Shown: in pieces, positions 1 through 11,620 of the stretch
Position numbering within the stretch: the first letter of the stretch is position 1
Layout: each line of letters starts with the position of its first letter
DNA from: Delphinapterus leucas
Taxonomy: Eukaryota; Chordata; Mammalia; Artiodactyla; Monodontidae
Assembly: GCF_002288925.2 (NCBI RefSeq)
Contig: NW_022097999.1
Location: 15,350,654-15,414,653 of the forward strand
Direction of reading: 5' to 3'
DNA: 64,000 nt
Notes under the pieces: generated by a model
What the model was told of the DNA's origin: nothing
The model's input: only the letters and a program-made list of their open reading frames with translations
Database searches by the model: none
Position numbers and translations under genes: made by a program

Positions 1-144
1 CAGGGCAGGCTAAGCCCGGGCTTGCTCTTGCAGCTGGCTTCTCTTCTGGAACAGTTCCCAGGACAGTGCAAAAATATCTGTTCACCCTGGTGTCCTGGAT
101 GGGCCACCCTCAGGGCAGCTCCAGGTAGCAGCCAGTGGGCACCT
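1..144. other. Unassigned sequence at window edge
   Basis: I see no gene or recognisable repeat in these bases. They lead into the L2 element that follows and may be its more diverged 5' part. Confidence 0.4.
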
Positions 145-1157
145 TCTACAGGTGCTCCAAGACCCTGCACTCCCCAATCATCTTCTCCGTCCACACTCAC
201 CCCCAGGGGATCTCATTAAGCACTAAGGCTTGAAATACTCTATAAGCTGATGGCTCCCAAATTTGTCTCTCCAGCCCAGACCTCACCCCTGAACTCCAGG
301 TTTGTATCTCCATCCATGTTCTTGCCACATCCATTTGGATGGATAAATGTCTCAGCTTAAAATGCCTCAAAAGAGAACTCAGTACGTTCTCCTTAGACTC
401 CTCCAAAGCCTAGCCACCCGGGCTCCTCCGTTTACAAAACTCTACGGTCACCCTTGACACCTCTCTTTCTCTTCCACCCCATCAGTGAGTCTTTCAGCTC
501 TACTTTCAAAACAGACGGTGAATGTTTTGGCTTCAAAGCACCTCCACCACCATTTTGTTCTTCCAAATCACCTCATCTCTTGCCTGGATTCTAACATCAG
601 TCTCCACCCCTGTCTCCTTGTCCCCTGTGGTCTGTCCTCCACCCTGCAGCCAGAGTGATCTTGGTAAAATGTAAATTCGATCCTGTCTCTTCCTTGTTTA
701 CTGGCTTCCCATCACATTTAGAGTCAAAATCCAAAGTCCTCACCTAGCTGGCAGCTCCCTCCTGGCCTCTCCTTCCTTACCTCCTTCCCTCTAGCACCCT
801 GGCCTCCTTGCTGGTCCTCCAACATGCCAGCTGCCTGCCTGCCAGGAAGGCTCTTCCCCCACATGAAGTCAAGACTCATTCCTCACTGCCTGCAGGTCTC
901 CGCTCAAATGACATCCGATCAGGAAGGCCTTCCAAGCACCCGCTATGCGAAATAGCACAGCCCTGGCCACTCCCTGTCCCCTCCTGCCTCTAATACTGCC
1001 TGACATTCAGCTTGTTTGACCTCTGTCTCCTGCAACTAGAAGCCAAGCTCCATGAGGGCAGGGACTTCGCTCTTTTGTTCACTATGATATTCCTAGAATG
1101 TAGAGCAAAACCTGGTACATAGTAGGGGCTCGACAAATACTTATTGAATCAATGAAT
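145..1157 (+). mobile_element. LINE L2, about 1 kb of the 3' end
   Basis: The run follows the familiar L2 3' sequence in order: a 'gatggctcccaaat' block near 250, 'cttgacacctctc' near 454, 'cagccagagtgatc' near 648, 'tactggcttcccatcac' near 700, 'ctccatgagggcagggac' near 1050, and the ending 'aaatacttattgaat' near 1135. L2 is an extinct non-LTR retrotransposon, and no reading frame survives. The left edge is uncertain. This is one of the longest L2 copies in the window. Confidence 0.8.
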
Positions 1158-1194
1158 GTGGACTCACATTTGATATCTGCCCTCAAAGAACACT

Positions 1195-1304
1195 GGGCTA
1201 AGTATCGTTGCCACAATACCCATTCTGCAGATGTGGAAACTGAGAGAATAGAAGGGATATACCCTCAAGATCCCTCAGATAGTGACAGATTAAAACATAT
1301 GCTT
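1195..1304 (-). mobile_element. MIR SINE fragment (weak)
   Basis: 'cattctgcagatgtggaaactgagag' resembles the reverse complement of the MIR core region. The fragment abuts the L1 that starts near 1305. Confidence 0.45.
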
Positions 1305-2435
1305 CAAAGGAGAGGAACTCAGTAGAGAAAATCAATAAAATCAAAAGCTGGTTCTTTGAGAAAATTGATAAAAATAAAAAAGCCTCTAAACAGGCTAAGA
1401 AAAAAAGAGAGAAGATACAAATTATTAATATCAGAAATGAAAGAGAGGACATCACTATAGTTCCCACAAACATGAAAAGAGAAATAAAAGAATACTATGA
1501 ATAATTCTATGCCCATAAATTTGATAACCGAGATGAAATAGGCCAATTCCTTGATACAACTGGCCAAAACTCATACAAGAAGAAATAGACAATCATAGGC
1601 CTGTATCTATTAAACAAGTTGAATCACTAATTAATGACCTTTCAAAAGAGAAAACATCAGGCCCAAATGGGTTCACTGGTGAATTCTATCAAACATTTAA
1701 GGAGGAAAGTGTACAAATTTGCAACAATCTCTTCCAGAAAATATTAGCAGAGAAAATACTTCCTAACTCATCCCATGAGGCCAGCATTAACCTAATACCA
1801 AAACCAAAAAAGACATTCTGAGAAAAAAACACTACAGACCATACCTCTTATGAACATAGATGCAAAGATCATCAACAAAATATAAAATATTAGCAAACAG
1901 AAATGAAAAAAGTATAAAAAGAATTATATACTACGGCCAAGTGGGATTTATCCCAGGTATGCAAGACTGGTTCAGCATTCAAAAATCAGTTAATGTAATC
2001 CATTATATCAAAAGGCTAAAGAAGAAAAATCACATGATCACATTAATAGATACAGAAAAAGCATGTGACAAAATCCAATACTCATTTATGATAAGACTCT
2101 CAGAAAACTAGAAATAGAGGGAAATTTCCTCAACTTGATGAAGAAGGTCTACAAAAAACCTACAGCTAACATCATCCTTAATGGTGAGAAACTAGAAACT
2201 CTCACATTAAGGAACAACGCGACAACTCTCACTACTGCTTTTTAGTACTGTACTGGAAGTCCTAGTTAATGCAATAAGACATAGGGTCTTTTAACTTTCA
2301 CAGATTGGGAAGGAAGCTTTTTAAATTTTTACAGGTGTTTTAATTTTACAGATTGGGAAGGAAGAAATAAAACTGCCTTTGTTCACATATGACATGATTG
2401 TCTACATATAAAATCTGTAAGAAATGACAAAAAAA

Positions 2436-2658
2436 GGGGCTTCCCTGGTGGCGCAGTGGTTGAGAGTCTGCCTGCCGATGCAGGGGACACGGGTTCGTGC
2501 CCCGGTCCAGGAAGATCCCACATGCCGCGGAGTGGCTGGGCCCGTGAGCCATGGCCCCTGAGCCTGTGCGTCTGGAGCCTGTGCTCCACAACGGGAGAGG
2601 CCACAACAGTGAGAGGCCTGCATACCACCCCTCCCCCGCAAAAAAAAAAAAAAAAAGC
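2436..2658 (+). mobile_element. CHR-type tRNA-derived SINE (young)
   Basis: It begins 'ggggcttccctggtggcgc' and ends in poly(A) at about 2640-2656. The Pol III box A-like motif 'tggcgcagtgg' is near 2449 and the box B-like motif 'ggttcgtgcccc' near 2492. A perfect 13-bp target-site duplication, 'aatgacaaaaaaa', lies at 2423-2435 and 2659-2671. The family is non-autonomous and is mobilised by L1 machinery. Insertion into a dead L1 is consistent with a recent event. Confidence 0.95.
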
Positions 2659-4226
2659 AATGACAAAAAAACCCCTCTTGGAACTAATAAGTATTTACAG
2701 CAAAGAGAGGTTGCAGGATACAAGTTTAGTATACAAGAGTCCATTGCTCCCCTATACACAAGCAATGAACAAGTGGAATTTGAAATTTAACAAAAATAAT
2801 AATACATTTCCATTGGCACCAAAAAAAATGAAACAAGGTAGAAATTTAACAAAATATGTACGAGATCTATATGAGGAAAAACTACAACACTACGATGAAA
2901 GATATCAAAGAGGAACTAAATAATTAGAGAGTATTCCATGTTCATGGATAGGAAGGCTCAATATTGTCAAGACGTCAGTTCTTCCCAACCTGACCTATAG
3001 ATTCAATACAACCTCAATCAAAATCCCAGCAAGTTGTTTTGTGGATGTCAGCTACTGATTCTAAAGTTTTATAAAGAGGAAAAAGACCCAGAATAGCCAA
3101 CACTATATTAAAGGAGAAGAACAAAGTCAGAAGACTGACACTACCCAACTTCAAGACTTACTATAAAGCTATAGTAATCAAGACAGTGTGGTATTGGCAA
3201 AAGAATAGATCAACTAGATCAACGGAAGAGAATAGAGAGCACAGAAATAGACCCACATAAATACAGTCAACTGATCTCTGACAAAGGAGCAAAGGTAATA
3301 CAGTGTAGAAGAAGTAGTCTTTTCAACAAATGGTGCTGGAACAACTGGACATCCACATGCAAAAAAAAACTAATCTAGACACAGATACTATAACCAACAA
3401 AAAAATTAACTCAAAATGGATCACAGACCTAAAAGTAAAACACAAAACTATGAAACTCCTAAAAGATAACACAGGAGAAAGATCTAGATGACTTTGGGTA
3501 TGGCAATGACTTTTTAGATACAACATCGTAATCCATGAAAGAAATAATTGATAAGTTAGACTTGATTAAAATTTTAAATTCTGCTCTGTGAAAGACATTG
3601 TCAAGAGAATAAGAAGCCACAGACTGGGAGTAAACGTTTGGAAAAGATATATGTAAAGGACTATTATACAAAATATGCAAAGAACTTGTAAATTTGTAAA
3701 CTTGCATTGTAAAACTCAACAATAAGTAAACAAATAACCCAATTTAAAAATGACAAAAGACCTGAACAGACAACTCACCAAAGATACACAGATGGAAAAT
3801 AGCGTATAAAAAGATGCTTTACACCATATGTGATCAGGGAATTGCATACATTGGATACCACTATACATCTATAAAAATGGCCAAAATCCAAAACTCTGAC
3901 AACACCAAATGCTGGCAAAGATGTGGAACAACAGGAACTCTCATTCACTGTTATAGTGGGAATGCAAAACAGTACAGCCACTTTGCAAGACAGTCTGGTA
4001 GTTTCTCACGAATTTAAACATACTTTTACTGTACAATCCAGCAGGTGTGCTTCTTGGTGTTTACTCAAATGAGCTGAAAACTTATGTCCACACCAAAACC
4101 TGCAGAAGTTTTATAGTAGCTTTATTCATAATTGAAAGCAAACAAGATGTCCTTCAGTAGGTAATGCATAAACAAACTGTAGTACAACCAGACAATGGAA
4201 TACTATTCAGTGCTAAAAAGAAAGGA

Positions 4227-4705
4227 CCTTAGCATTATTCACAATAGCTGAAATGTGGATGCAATCCAAGTGTCCATCAACAAATGAATGAATGAGCAAA
4301 ATGTGGTTTACACATACTGAGAAATATTATTCAGCTTTAAAAAGGAAGAAAATTCTGACGTACGTTACAACATGGATAAACCTTGGGGATATTACACCAA
4401 GTGAAGTAAGCAGTAAAAAAAAAATAATAATGTGTGATTCCACTTATTTAGGTACTTAGAGCAGTTAAAATCACAGGGACAGAAAGTAGAATGGGGGTTG
4501 CCGGGGGCTGGGAGAAGGGAATAGGGAGTTATTGTTTGATGGGTATAGTTTCAGTTTCACAAGATGAAAAGAGTTCTGGAGATGGATGGTGGTGACGGTT
4601 GCACAACAGTTTGAATGCACTTAATACCACCAAACTGTATACTTAAAATGGTTAAAACATTAAACTCTGTTATGTGTATTTTACCACAAACAAAAAAAAT
4701 AGGGG
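4227..4705 (+). mobile_element. Second L1 3' end inserted in the first L1
   Basis: This is a separate L1M-like 3' terminus ('ggaatattattcagc'-type motif near 4325, 'gggggttgccgggggctggg' near 4494, tail near 4690). It is bounded by the 9-bp direct repeat 'aagaaagga' at 4218-4226 and 4706-4714. The flanking L1 reads continuously when this block is removed. Confidence 0.8.
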
Positions 4706-5231
4706 AAGAAAGGAGTTATCAAAACATGAAAAGACATGGAAGAACCTTAAATGTACATTACGAAGTGAAAAAAGGCCAATCTAAAAAGGCTCTGTACTGT
4801 ATGATTCCAACACTATGACATGAAGAAAAAGGCAGAACGATGGAGACAGTAAAAAGATCAGTGATTGCCAGGGCTTCGTAGGGAGGGAAGGATGAATTGG
4901 TGAAGCAGTGAAACTACTCTGTATGATACTATAATGGTGGATACATGTCATTATCCTTCTGTCAAAACCTATAGAATGAATGTACAACACCAACAGAGAA
5001 CCACAGTATAAGCTATGGGCTTTGGGTGATAACGATGTGTCAATGTAGGTTCATCAATTGTAATGCACGTGCCACTGGGTGCGGGATGTCAGTAGTGCGG
5101 GAGGCTGTACATGTGCGTAGGGATGTATATAGAGACAGAGAATGTGAGAATTCCCTGCACTTTCCCCTCAATTTTGCTGTGAATCTAAAACTGCTCTAGA
5201 AAATAAAGTCTATTAAAAAAAAAAAAAAACA

Positions 5232-5487
5232 GCTTCAGAATCCACAGCCTGATCTCCTTCCTCCATCCCACAGTGCCTTTCTTTCATAACTTAGCCCTGA
5301 CCATGGCCCAGAAAGGGAAGACAGCTCGGCAAACCCCAAAGCACAGGGAATGGCCCCATTCATTTCTTCTCAGATAATATACTACCACATCCACCAAACA
5401 TCACTGCCAGCCAGTTTGGACTTCTTCCTTTATTTGTAGGCTATAAATTAAAATACATTATTTTACACTTTTAACTAATAAAAGAGG
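5232..5487. other. Unassigned sequence
   Basis: No gene or clear repeat is visible between the L1 poly(A) and the next MIR. Confidence 0.4.
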
Positions 5488-5645
5488 CAGCTGGGTGCAG
5501 CAGAATGATCACCAGTCCAGGTCAGAAGACTCACAGACTGAGCCCATCTCTACCACTCCATAGCTGTGTGACCTCGGGCAAGTCACTTCCCCTCTCTGAT
5601 GCTGACATGCATCTGAAAACGGGGTTTCTATTCCCTCCCTCTTTG
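5488..5645 (+). mobile_element. MIR SINE
   Basis: The MIR core 'gctgtgtgacctcgggcaag' at about 5563-5582 is followed by 'tcacttcccctctctga', in the forward orientation. MIRs are ancient tRNA-derived SINEs common to all mammals. Confidence 0.85.
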
Positions 5646-6344
5646 CCACATCTGGCTGTTTGAAAGTTCTTCAGCTGTGATTCACAATGTGGATATAGGT
5701 CATTACTTTAAAAAAAAAAAGCCATTTAAGGGCATGTTTTGCTAATTTTTGCTGCATGAACAGAAAAACAAAGATTTGCTCATTCTTTAGAAGAGGAAGT
5801 TTAGAATTATTATTATCTCTCCATGATGTTAAGTAGTGGTCACCCCACAGAGTGAGGGGGTGGTCTGGCCTTGCTCTCACAGCCGACCAGGTCAGGGAGA
5901 GGGGGCAGCTCGGAGGGAAAAGCTCCACTGGCTGGGCCTCCCATCGGGGACAATGGGTGTGTGGTCCTGGGATGAACCTTCTTGTGCAAATTTAAAACAA
6001 CTTGAAAAACAAAAGAAGGAAAAGGTTTGGGATGGACAATATTCTAGAAGGCAGAGAAGGACCAGGTTGCTGTCATGAGTCACATATGGACAGAGGGCTG
6101 GCCCCAGGCCAGAAAGTTCTGGCAGACTTTGAGCTGAGTAAGCAGGAAACTGGGGTGGTGAGAACCTGTCACCCTGTCCCCTCACACACGTGTCCCAGAG
6201 AGCGAGGGGGAAGCCAGGAGGGAGACGAGGCCTGGGGCTGCTACCCCTTCCTGCCCTTAAACTCAGGACTTGTGCCCCATCAGTCAGAATTGGACAAAAA
6301 GGAAGGGTGGTACTGGGACGACACAGGTAATGAGATCCACCACT
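5646..6344. other. Unassigned sequence
   Basis: About 700 bases with short chance ORFs on both strands but no splice-framed coding segment, RNA gene or repeat that I recognise. Confidence 0.4.
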
Positions 6345-6475
6345 TCCTGGAATGTTGTCTCCTTCCTGGGCAAGGGGCTACACGCTTGATATCCATCGCC
6401 TCATTTAATCTTGACCATGAAGCCTGCAGTTGTAATGACTATCTTCATCTAACAGGAGAGTACACTGAGTTCACC
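6345..6475 (-). mobile_element. MIR fragment (weak)
   Basis: 'catcgcctcatttaatcttga' near 6396 resembles the reverse complement of the MIR 3' half ('ctcatttaatcctcac'). Confidence 0.45.
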
Positions 6476-7291
6476 TGCCCCAGCTAAGAAATAGCCCTGA
6501 AATTCATCTAATACCAAAGCTGTGCTCTCCCTCCTGGATTAACCTGCCTTATGATTTACAAATAATGCATGGAAATGTGATGTAAGTAGCAAGAGTGAAT
6601 CCCTTTTCTACTTGGTCAACGAAAAGATGGGAGCTTGAGTCCAAACAGGATGCGGGAATCACTGGATCCCAATGTCACCGCAGCTCCATGAACAGACATA
6701 AAAGTTCTGGACTGAGGGAGATGATGGTCTCACCCACCTTGGCTGGACTCAGAACACAGCTGGAGCTCTGGCCTCAGCTCTGAGGGCTGAACTATGATAG
6801 TGCCAAGTTCAGGCCACAGTCCACCCAGAAGAGGGTCAAGAGAGCAAGAAGTGCAGAGAGCACCTCGACCTGCATCCTCAGAGGGAGGCAGAGGTAACTA
6901 CGACCCTGCACCCAGAAGATGAGAAGCTGTGGGGTGGGGACACAGGAGAATGGCCGGGAGGGAAAGGGGTGATGCTTGCTCCCTTCAGCCCCACAAAGCA
7001 GGTTTGGGGCAAGAAGATGGAAGGCACAAGGAAATAGATCTCAGTGCAGCACAAGGAGGCATGTTGACCTGTCAGAGACAGCCCAAGGCGGCCCAAGGCG
7101 GCAGAGGCTGCAATGGAGGCTATGAGCCTCAAGTCCCTGGCTGGGCGGATACTGACAACCACGTGGCAGGAACTTTGGGGTGGAGAATCTGCCAAGCATT
7201 CTCTGCCAAGAATCTGCCAAGGACTTTAAGTCCCTTCCAGCCTTTGCAGAGGTGACCCGCTTGACCCACACCCGACCCTCTGAATGAGCAG
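6476..7291. other. Unassigned sequence
   Basis: No recognisable gene or repeat. A small 'cccaaggcgg' duplication occurs at about 7082-7101. Confidence 0.4.
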
Positions 7292-7412
7292 GCAGAGAAT
7301 ATCAATTCACCTTACAGAGGCAATGGAGGTGCTCAGAGAGGTTGAGCAACTTGCCCAAGGTCACACAGTGGAGCAGAACTGGACTGGGACTCAGGTCTTC
7401 CTCCAAATCACA
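7292..7412 (-). mobile_element. MIR SINE
   Basis: The segment 'agaggttgagcaacttgccc' near 7338, followed by 'aaggtcacacag', is the reverse complement of the MIR core. Confidence 0.8.
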
Positions 7413-7559
7413 CTGGGGTGGGTAAGAGGTTAATCAAGCTCACCTGGACCACTGGCTTCTGTTCTCACCTTTGGCATCTCTAAAGCCTTCCCGGAATCAA
7501 GGAGAATCAGGATGTCTCCCTCACTAACCTCTTTCAACTCTATCATGGCCTCTTCACCC

Positions 7560-7665
7560 CCACGATTGAAGCTTTAGTTCAGGGCCACATCCTCTCCACC
7601 CTGCACTGCCCTGGATCATTCCAGCAGCCTCTCAACCAGCCTCCCTAACTGTGCCTCATCTTCCT
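7560..7665 (+). mobile_element. L2 fragment
   Basis: 'ccagcagcctctcaaccag' followed by 'cctccctaactgtgcctc' matches the L2 segment usually read as 'aatagcctcctaactggtct'. The fragment is short and diverged. Confidence 0.55.
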
Positions 7666-7673
7666 CTAAACAC

Positions 7674-7737
7674 CAGTAGTGCAAAACCTTGGCTGCACAT
7701 TGGAATCACCTGGGGAGCTTTAAAATATACTAATACT
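7674..7737 (+). mobile_element. MER5-type hAT fragment
   Basis: 'ttggctgcacattggaatca' followed by 'cctggggagctttaaaa' is the standard end of the MER5A/B non-autonomous hAT-Charlie elements. It is cut short at the junction with the next L1 piece. Confidence 0.8.
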
Positions 7738-8112
7738 TCTCCATAAGTTACACATAAAGCAACAGTAATCAAAACAGCATGGTACTGGCATAAGGATAGA
7801 TATATGGACCAGTGGAATAGAACTGAGAATCCAGAAATAAACCAACGGATTTTCAGCAAGAGTGCCAAGATTATTCAATGGGGAAAAACAGTCTCTTCAA
7901 CGGTGGTCCTGGAGTAACTGGATATCCACGGGCCAAAGAATGAAGTTGGACCCCTACCTCACACCATGTACAAAAATTAACTCAAAATGAATCAATGACC
8001 TAAAACTCTTAGAAGAAAACACAGAGTTAAATCTTTATGACCTTGGATTTGGCAATGGATTCTTAGCTATGACACCAAAAGTACAAGCAACAAAAGGAAA
8101 AACAGATAAGTA
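7738..8112 (+). mobile_element. L1 ORF2 C-terminal fragment
   Basis: Reading forward gives L1 ORF2 C-terminal motifs ('gcatggtactggcata', 'gaatagaactgagaatccag', 'aacagtctcttcaac'), with stops and frame breaks. There is no 3' UTR or poly(A), so it is an internal remnant rather than a clean insertion. Confidence 0.8.
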
Positions 8113-8344
8113 GGTACAGGCTTTGCTGTGGTGGCAGCCAGGCCTCCTTCACCACCACCCACCCCCACCAGCCACCTGCTTCCCACTGTCAGATCTCAGC
8201 AGGAGGACAATCTAGAGGCCTCCTAAAAATTGCCCTCAGTCATTTGCTCAGCCTGCTATAGAGGGCTGGCTGGGGAGACAAAAACATCAAGGGATTCCCC
8301 TTTCTGCCTGACCTCCAAACTCCATGCAAGGCTGGGTGGAGAAC
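8113..8344. other. Unassigned sequence
   Basis: No gene or repeat recognised; the sequence becomes G-rich toward the right edge. Confidence 0.4.
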
Positions 8345-8610
8345 GCAGGAGCAGTGCAACCATGGGAGCTGTGGGCTGTCACTGCAGGCATGTGGGGTGC
8401 TCTGGGGACACATGGGGACCACCATGAATGCCATGGGGTGATGCTGTGAGTTCCTGGGGGGTGCTTCACGAATGCCTTAGGTGGCTCTATGGGCACCATG
8501 GGGAGCCACTGTAGTGCTGTGGGGAGTCCCTATGGACACACACAGGGCACCTCTGTAGGTGTGGAGGGGTGCCTTTGCGGGCGCTGTGGGTGCCGTGGGT
8601 AGCTATGGTA
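8345..8610. repeat. Degenerate G-rich minisatellite-like region
   Basis: Words such as 'catgggga', 'gtgctgtgggga', 'gggtgcc' and 'atgggcaccatgggg' recur with poor spacing over about 265 bases. It looks like an old decayed tandem array, but no exact period can be fixed by eye. Confidence 0.5.
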
Positions 8611-8634
8611 AACACACTATCCTTAGGGCAGGAG

Positions 8635-8765
8635 CCCCATGTTTGGATCCTAACCTTGCTGCGTTTTAGAGGTGAACTCTGGAATAATTTACCACTTTTC
8701 TGAACCCCAGTTTTCCTCACTTAAAAAGAGCTTATTAATCCCTGCCTCTTGGGGTGTGGGGGGGA
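8635..8765 (+). mobile_element. MIR fragment (diverged)
   Basis: 'cttttctgaaccccagttttc' at about 8695, followed by a decayed copy of the 'cctcatctgtaaaatgg' region, suggests forward MIR. Confidence 0.5.
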
Positions 8766-9124
8766 TCAGGGATTACCTACAGAAAGGGCCCGGGAAAGAT
8801 CACGAGGAGTGAAGTGTAAACCATGGGATAAAGGCTCAGGGAGAACTGTTCACACCCGAGATGGCCCCATGCCCCAGGGGTGTCAGAACAGAGAGCTGAC
8901 ACAACCCAGGCCCTTCATCTCAGGCCTTTTTTAGACCATGCACAGAGAGAGGTATGTGTCTCCAGGGTAACCCCACTGTGTGGTCACAAACACCCAGCTT
9001 TCACATCCCAAGAGCCTGCGCCTCTTCAAGGAGGTCACCTTGGGAGGCTCCCCACATTATTCCAGGGGGCTGCCCTGGTTCAAAACACACAGGATCATCT
9101 CGCCGGTGATTTCCTGGCCCTCAT
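8766..9124. other. Unassigned sequence
   Basis: About 360 bases without a gene or a repeat that I can name. Confidence 0.4.
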
Positions 9125-9245
9125 AACCACCTGGGGGGGTGGGGTGTGCATGCTGTTTGCCCATTTTATAGATAAGAAAACTGAGACTCTGGGCAATCAA
9201 AGCACTCACTCGGAGTCAAACAGCTACTGAAGGGCAGAGCTTCGA
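9125..9245 (-). mobile_element. MIR SINE
   Basis: 'cccattttatagataagaaa' followed by 'actgagactctgg' is the reverse complement of the MIR 'cctcatctgtaaaatggg' block. Confidence 0.75.
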
Positions 9246-9989
9246 CTCAGCCTCCACCAGCCCCCAACAAACATTTCCCGCAACAGCTCACGCCTGTCTG
9301 CCCGTCGCTGACACTCATCTCTGGGTTCTCCCTGTGACTCTATAATTTCTGTTTCCTGACTAACAACAGGGGCCAGGCAAAATTACTCTGCTCCCTCAGC
9401 AGCCCTGCTGAAGGTAAACCAAGAAAAACGGCCCCCTTGCTGCTTTTTTCTGTACTTAAAGAGATTCTTTCCTCCCGTCTGAGGCCCACGGCTTCCCCTG
9501 ATGGAGAAACATCCCGAGGAAGTTAAGCTTTTTCTGACTCGCTTCAGTGCCTTCTCCTGATTAAGAAAACCTGGGGGGATCCAGGCTCTGTGATAAGGTG
9601 ATAGCTTCCTGCAGGGACCAGGGCGGCTGCTGCCAGGAGGCTTACAATGAAGATTATGGCCCAGGAGGCTGGCAGACCAGGGTGAGCTGTGGGACACAGA
9701 GGCTGTCGAGGGAGTGAGAGAAGCCCCCCAGGCCCCGGCCTCGCTGCTCCTCTGCCACTGACCTCTTGGATGGGCCTTGACATGGCCCTGTTTTATCTGC
9801 TGCTAGGACCTGGCCACCCTGCATTGGACTCCAGCCTAAAATAATCCCGGCCGGCCAGGGGGCACATCCAAAGTTAAGAGGATGAGCTTGGAGACCAGGT
9901 GAATATCAGATCAGTGAGTCAGAAAGTGGCCGGTGCTTCCCAACCACGGGCACCAGAGGCAGCTGAAATCGCAAACACCATCAGGCGGC
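9246..9989. other. Unassigned sequence
   Basis: About 740 bases. Two overlapping minus-strand ORFs (about 79 and 104 codons) have no splice signals or recognisable domains and are probably chance frames. Confidence 0.45.
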
Positions 9990-10215
9990 TGGGCGCAGCA
10001 CTTTAACCTGGGTACACGCCATCCACCCTCACAGCAGCCCCAGGAGGGGGAAGGCCGGTGGAGGGGGTCTGTAGGGAGGGATGGTGTGGGGAGATTTCTT
10101 CAGCCCCCTCATCTCATCTTCTCCCCAAAACAACCCCATGAATAAGTGTGATGTTCCCATTTCAGAGATCAGAAAATCAAGACTCAACAGAGATTTTATG
10201 AAGAGCCCAAAGTTT
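9990..10215 (-). mobile_element. MIR fragment, interrupted
   Basis: 'gcactttaacctgggtacac' near 9998 and 'ttcccatttcagagatcaga' near 10154 correspond to two reverse-complement MIR blocks, separated by about 100 extra bases. Confidence 0.5.
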
Positions 10216-10374
10216 AAGAAAAAAAATTCTAGGAAAGAACTCACTTCCATGTCTTTTTCAGGAAATGAATTTCAGAGAGGTGATTTGGCTTCAAGGATTT
10301 TTTTAACCTTAAGATTCAAGTCATAGAGCTGGTAAGCAAAATGCACAAGAATGCTTGGGTAGTTCAGGGAGGGG

Positions 10375-10550
10375 CTTCAAGTAAGCCACATTACTTACTG
10401 CTGTGTGACCTTGAGCAAGTCACTTAACTTCTCTGAGGCCTGGTTTTCTCTTCCCTGAAATGGAGGTGATAACAGGGCTGTTGGTAGAGGGATTGAACAT
10501 AGCCCTCCACTTGGCACAGAGAAGCCCTCAGTCAGTGTTGCTTAATCTGA
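10375..10550 (+). mobile_element. MIR SINE
   Basis: 'gctgtgtgaccttgagcaag' near 10401 is followed by 'tcacttaacttctctgagg', a 'gaaatggaggtgataa' block and the 3' end 'acttggcacagagaagccct'. Confidence 0.85.
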
Positions 10551-10794
10551 CTCTTCTGATCAGTTGGGACTCAAACACGGTCGCATCTGCACCTCAGACC
10601 CTGTGGTCTTTCCCCTGAGGCTCTGAGTCATCCTTTGATCAAGACTGCCAATCAAACCTCCTCAGAGCTTTCAAACCCCCTCTCCTCTCCACAGCCATGC
10701 CCAAGCCCCACCTCCATCTCTGCCTCCCAGCTGCCCCCAAATCTGCCCTTCCCCCAGCTCAGCCCTGGTCTTGGGACCTCAGCAACTGAGGACC

Positions 10795-10900
10795 TGCGGG
10801 CTGGAACAGAGATTCAAGTCACTGCTGCCCCACTTTACAGATGCGAAAATGAGGCCCAATGAGGGAAATGGCTTGTAAGGGCTCTTGAGGCACAATGGTG
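10795..10900 (-). mobile_element. MIR fragment
   Basis: 'ccccactttacagatgcgaa' followed by 'aatgaggcccaatgaggg' near 10828-10866 is a reverse-complement MIR core. Confidence 0.7.
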
Positions 10901-11614
10901 CCACAGACTGGGCCAGAGGACAGATATCCTGGCTCCTCATTCAGGAACCTTCCCTGAGGCGACCCAGCCCGTCACCAGTCCTGGGATTGTGGGCAGCCCA
11001 AGAAGCTCCCAGAGCCCAAGAAGCAGACCAAGGCTTCTCCGTTCCCAATTCCGTCATGGAATTTGGTGATTGGTCCTAGTCCTTGTGGATTTGAACTTTA
11101 TCCAAAAAGACAGTCCTGGAATGGGGGAGGGGATGGGGTGAGGGAAGGGCTGGAAATCACCCCAGGAAGGTATTTCCTTCCCACAATCCCAAGACCATGG
11201 TGGGTGTGGAGGAAGGGGAGGCGTGGCAGGGGTCCTTGACAGAGGCGGGACCCTCCGTGATCCCCCCAGGAGCTCTGCTTTCCCTTGGAGGGCTCACTCT
11301 CTCCAGCCCTTCAACCCTCACTTCCTGGATCGACTCAGGACCCAGCATAACCTTCGGCCCTGTCAGTGGGGTGGCACCCAGTCTGGTGAGACCCCATCGG
11401 CCTCTGTCTCCTCACCCCTCACCTTTGCTCCCCAGCCCTGAGCAAACATCTGGGGGTGAGGACAAGAGAAAAGCCGCCCTTTGCCTGCCCTGCCCTCCAG
11501 CACGAGCTGAGAGCTTTCTCACTCAGAAATGGAGAGTCTGGAGGGGCTGGGAGGAGAGAGAAGATTAGACCCTCTTATTTGAATACGTTAAGATCCACAC
11601 TCCCATGTCGCCAA
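10901..11614. other. Unassigned, moderately GC-rich sequence
   Basis: Several short overlapping ORFs occur on both strands because stops are sparse here. None has a splice-framed coding segment. It lies just downstream (minus sense) of the candidate exon at 11,621-11,702 and would be intron of that gene. Confidence 0.4.
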
Positions 11615-11620
11615 TCATAC
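11615..11620 (-). promoter_or_regulatory. Splice donor of the candidate exon
   Basis: On the minus strand the exon ends AAAGAG and is followed by GTATGA, close to the consensus donor. Confidence 0.5.

Larger units (their letters stand above)
1305..5231 (+). mobile_element. LINE L1, 5'-truncated and nested, with decayed ORF2
   Basis: Translated pieces match L1 ORF2 (endonuclease/reverse transcriptase): a 'GWFFEKI'-like stretch near 1350, 'SGPNGFTGEFYQ'-like residues near 1660, and the reverse-transcriptase segment 'ILANR...[11 protein letters not shown]...KAFDKIQ'-like at 1880-2080. The 'KACDKIQ' version here carries a Phe-to-Cys change. Frameshifts and stops interrupt the frame throughout, and the region around the catalytic FADD box is not readable as one frame, so it cannot encode enzyme. 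ORF1 and the 5' part of ORF2 are absent. The 3' UTR ends with 'aaataaagtctatt' and a poly(A) tract at 5215-5229. Two later insertions lie inside: a SINE at 2436-2658 and a second L1 3' end at 4227-4705. Confidence 0.85.

Noticed and set aside
1319..2923. Possibility of an active L1
   Set aside because: ORF2 is 5'-truncated, frameshifted, stop-ridden and interrupted by a SINE; ORF1 is absent.
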